DNA from: Lumbricus terrestris
Lineage: Eukaryota; Annelida; Clitellata; Crassiclitellata; Lumbricidae
Length of the DNA stretch: 64,000 nucleotides
Direction: 5' to 3'
Assembly (NCBI GenBank): GCA_949752735.1
Contig: OX457042.1
Location: 31,372,616 to 31,436,615, forward strand
Positions 60,727 to 64,000 of this stretch are shown piece by piece (the stretch's first letter is position 1; the number at the start of each line of letters is the position of its first letter). Under the pieces are notes generated by a model. It worked only from the letters and a program-made list of their open reading frames with translations. It had not been told where the DNA came from and did no database searches. The position numbers were made by a program, and so were the translations under genes.

Positions 60727-61710
60727 GCAGTAGCATTTCTTAACCTTGGCATAGCAGGCCAGGTGGCCAATTCTCTCCATGGCCATCTTTTCTTCCACCG
60801 TGTATGGTCAGCATACTCATCATAGCAGGGTTGGCTAGATTTGTAGGGAAATGTCCGTTTGCATCCATTTAAAAACCATAGTGAATAAATTTGTGATATC
60901 AGCTTGCAATGTGGAATGCAATGTGAAATGGACACCGGCAAGAACAGCTAATCAATGCCACAAAGAGATTCGCAAATGGACTGGTGACTGTCTATACAGA
61001 CCAGACGAGCCAACTCAGTCTGCCATCCTCTGGGGTCAGTATATCACTTAACAACTTAAGGCGGGGGGGGGGGAGGAGGGGGAAGGAACATCTGCCAGCT
61101 GTTTTGCTGATTTGTCATTGACACCTTATGCTAAAATTATGCTCTGTGTCTTGTTGTAGGCTACCTAAAATCAAAGACAGAGAATGAGCCTCTTTTAAAT
61201 TGACATGCAAGCCAGTGTGTGGCAGCCCTGACCTATTACAAATCAAACACTACCAATTGATAGTCCATCATGCCTGCAATGTCTTTGTGAGGTACTTAAA
61301 ATGTGCCCTATTAAGTTTTAAACACATACATACATGCCATAAACATTCAGGCACACAAGGTGCACACATACAGCATAAGCCACCTGTCGGTCAGTCAGTT
61401 CACTCATGCAAGTCAACTCAATAAATTCTGTCGTCTACCCTCTGCCCACTCAATGTTCAAGACACGAAGCACCATATCATGGAATTTACAATATGTCTGG
61501 CAATAAAGTATTGTGATTTACATAATTAATAACAAAGTTACCATTGTGTACTGTTACTATCATGAATTCTGTTATTAGAGGATAGTAATTCAAGTCATTT
61601 CTCACTTTCTCTCGAACTGATGCCAAGCAGAAAGAACAGACAGCAAGAGTTGTTAGAAGAAGAAATGCAGTCCCTGGAGTAAACCTGAATGACAGAAATG
61701 TGTACTAAGC

Positions 61711-61948
61711 TTGTTTGTTTGTATGTGCACTTGTTAATATAGCGCCCCTTCAAGCACTCTACTCAGAGGCGTTCCCGACTTCAGAGCGGACACTGCATCA
61801 GAGTTTCACGCCGAAGCGCTGAGCAATTGCGAGTGAAGGACTTGCCCAAGGTCCCTACACGGTGACTTGAGGTGGATTCGAACCTCAAACCTTATGGCTT
61901 CAAGGCAATGATGCCACCACTACACCACTGCGCCCGGGCGCCCCACAG
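61711..61948 (-). mobile_element. tRNA-derived SINE, copy 7
   Basis: Minus-strand near full-length copy with GGTGTAGTGGTGGCATCATT head, B-box GGTTCGAATCC, body and (CAAA)n tail. Confidence 0.92.
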
Positions 61949-62509
61949 TGTTAGCGACTTAATTTTCTCAGCCTCGGCATATGAGGGCCATGAGTGGACA
62001 GTCCTCTCCCTCGATGTCTCCATCGCAATAATTATATCGGCATGGTCAGTGTACTCGGGGACACTTTGAGGCTGTTGTAATCCAAGGGACTTGCGCATTC
62101 ACACACCCAAACTCCCAGCTCTGCATGAAAACTAAACGCATGATTACCCGTTCACGTTATTTATTTATATATTGGAATCGTCGTGTTTACTGTTTAACCA
62201 CGATTCATGATTCAGATGAGTTGGAGCAGAGGAGCATGGTGGGAAAGTGCAATGGGCTGGATTGGAGGGCAGTGTGCGGGGCGCAGAAGTGGGGTAGGGC
62301 CGGGTTGGAGTCGCGATGGAAGAGGCCGGGGTGAGAAGGCCGGAGTTGGAGTGGGGTGAGGCTTGGCAGGGAAGAAAAACGACATTTCACGGAAAACGCC
62401 AGGCCTTTTCAACTAGCTATATATATTTTAAATGTTTAATTTTCTGATCTGCATAGGTCGCTGAAAGGTTTGTAGTTCCTAGGCACAGTATTCTTTTAAG
62501 AAATTTCAT

Positions 62510-62860
62510 TACAGATATTTATATAGCGCCCCTTCATGACAATCTACTCAGATGTGCTCCCGACCAAACCCTAGCAAGAGAGAGTAGAGTGCGACCTCAA
62601 TGGTCTAGGCGTTACATGTAGTTTCACAGGGAATCCATTCCAGATTATATGGCCAGCAACAGAAAAGGCACAGCTCCGCATAATAAAAGAGTTTGACCGT
62701 GGGGTACAAGAAGCTCAGCCTGCTTAGAAGAGTGGAGAGCGACATGGCGCAGGATGCTTAGCGTGGAGCAGCAGAGCTTCTGTAAATATTTATATATACA
62801 GGCCACACCTGCAAGACAGAGTTCCTTAAATTGGCACACTGGCAAGCATGATATCTTGAT
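62510..62860 (-). mobile_element. LINE 3' fragment (CR1/L2-like)
   Basis: The minus strand reads YLQKLCCSTLSILRHVALHS, then SKQAELLVPHGQTLLLCGAV, then a frame-shifted 'LEWIP' (the WNxLP position). The tail is GGTCGGGAGCACATCTGAGT and GAAGGGGCGCTATATAAATA, as in the other LINE ends. Confidence 0.6.
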
Positions 62861-63106
62861 TCCCCAGTTTTTCGGATCTCATACTGCTTTGACCTCAGTT
62901 TTCAACCATGATCAGCCTCTGCCCGCTATTCCAATTATGACGGAAAATGATGCTATATTTAGACATCGTTTCAATAACAACGAATAAAATCACAGGGATG
63001 ACTTGAAGGCTATCATCCAGCGCTATCTGCTTAATTTATGCGGATAAACAATAGGTAAACTACCGAATGTGTGTCAACAGTTCAAACTAATGTATAATGT
63101 ATGACC

Positions 63107-63318
63107 AAATTTGTGGGTATGTTCGTCGCCTTGCAGCCGAAGGGTTGTAGGTTCGAATCCACCTCTAGTCGCCGCGTAGGGACCTTGGGCAAGTCCTTCA
63201 CTCGCAATTGATCAGCGCTTCGGCGTGAAACTCCGATGCAGTGTCCGCTCTGCATTCGGGAGCGCCTCTGAGTAGCGATAGTTTTAAGGGGCGCTATAAC
63301 AAGTGCACATACAAAGGT
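63107..63318 (+). mobile_element. tRNA-derived SINE, copy 8
   Basis: Plus-strand copy with GGTTCGAATCC B box, CGCGTAGGGACCTTGGGCAA body and a tail ending GGCGCTATAACAAGTGCACA. Confidence 0.9.
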
Positions 63319-64000
63319 GAGAATAGAGTGGTATGCAACAACACCATAGACCTACTAGGCTAACATTTTCAAGCAGAATGTCGTTCAAACGTACAATCCG
63401 TAATAATCACAAAACAGCGAGTGTCAATAACGGCTTAAACGCACTGAATAAAATTTTATTAAAACTTCCGATAGCTCCATAGATGTCGTAAACCGTGCTA
63501 ATCAACGAAAATAGTAAGTTTATTCCTCTGTTGGTTGACGATAAAACCCATCTTACTGCAGCATTTTCTACCTTTACAGGTGATGCATTAGTACGTCACT
63601 TGGTCACGTGGGCATTCAGTAAGTAAGTATGTCAGTAGTCGCAATTCTTCAGATTTCAGTAATAAACGCTAAACATGAATTTTAGGTCGCTGGTGGTAAA
63701 CACAGACTACACAGTGTCATTGTGAATTCCAGATTTTCAGACGTTGGCTTTGATCCGTCACTCGGGCATTCAGTTCAGCGAAGCTGATTTCGATTCCCGA
63801 AGCCCCCGTAGGATGGACGTGCTCTGTGGTCTGCTATGAGCATGTAAGATCATAGCTATAGGCCTGTAGCCTGATAACTTGCGTAAGGTAGGCCTACCAG
63901 CAGCTCGTCCACGAGCGACGAGTCGGGTCAGAATGGTTGTTCAAAAGAGTAGGCCTAAGCTTAATCCGAAGGAAGTCGATAGCAGAGTCCGTTACCCAAT

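Larger units (their letters stand above)
60735..64000. other. Right flank: SINEs, LINE fragment, no supported exon
   Basis: A G-run at 61063, two SINEs and a LINE 3' fragment. The stretch 63700-63990 has more CpG than its surroundings and might be promoter-like, but no exon or core promoter motif could be supported. Confidence 0.35.

Overview
The window is animal nuclear DNA, most likely from a marine invertebrate. It is AT-rich and intron-rich, with GT-AG introns, tRNA-derived SINEs, LINE 3' fragments, many non-autonomous hAT transposons and minisatellites. No prokaryotic gene organisation, CRISPR array or operon is visible. Species cannot be fixed from the sequence alone.

The main gene lies on the minus strand and occupies about 54.6 kb down to 15.3 kb. 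I reconstruct eight short exons and one 3.3-kb terminal exon of a PLEKHG1/2/3-type Rho guanine-nucleotide exchange factor: 53980-54599, 50808-50908, 49366-49482, 27097-27247, 24244-24435, 23673-23786, 23035-23130, 21378-21510 and 15302-18643. Exons 1-5 encode a disordered N-terminus and the DH (RhoGEF) domain, exons 5-8 the PH domain, and the last exon about 1,110 residues of acidic, Ser-rich, repeat-bearing tail. Phases agree at every junction except exon 8 to the terminal exon, where a small exon is probably missing from my model.

A second minus-strand gene at the left is seen as four compatible exons (6555-6609, 6211-6267, 5701-5750, 4069-4650). I do not recognise its family; 6211-6267 is a 57-bp phase-symmetric exon that could be skipped.

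Most of the rest is mobile DNA. At 54-3371 is a DNA transposon with 'tacaggac' subterminal repeats, carrying a nested degenerate Tc1/mariner element (1924-3134). Between 7 and 14 kb are several hAT MITEs with 8-bp target duplications. The 22-kb intron 3 of the GEF gene is the densest part: a two-copy hAT family (25723-26605, 45051-47307), a 3.1-kb hAT-like element with a broken transposase and a perfect 8-bp target duplication (30778-33893), a 1-kb element with TAATTA duplication holding a nested MITE (34016-35016), a 3.7-kb fold-back element full of ATGGCGGAC-containing repeats (about 40117-43845), and several minisatellites. Upstream of the GEF coding start (54.6-64 kb) are a 559-bp tandem duplication, two almost adjacent hAT elements and more SINEs; no confident promoter or first exon was found there.
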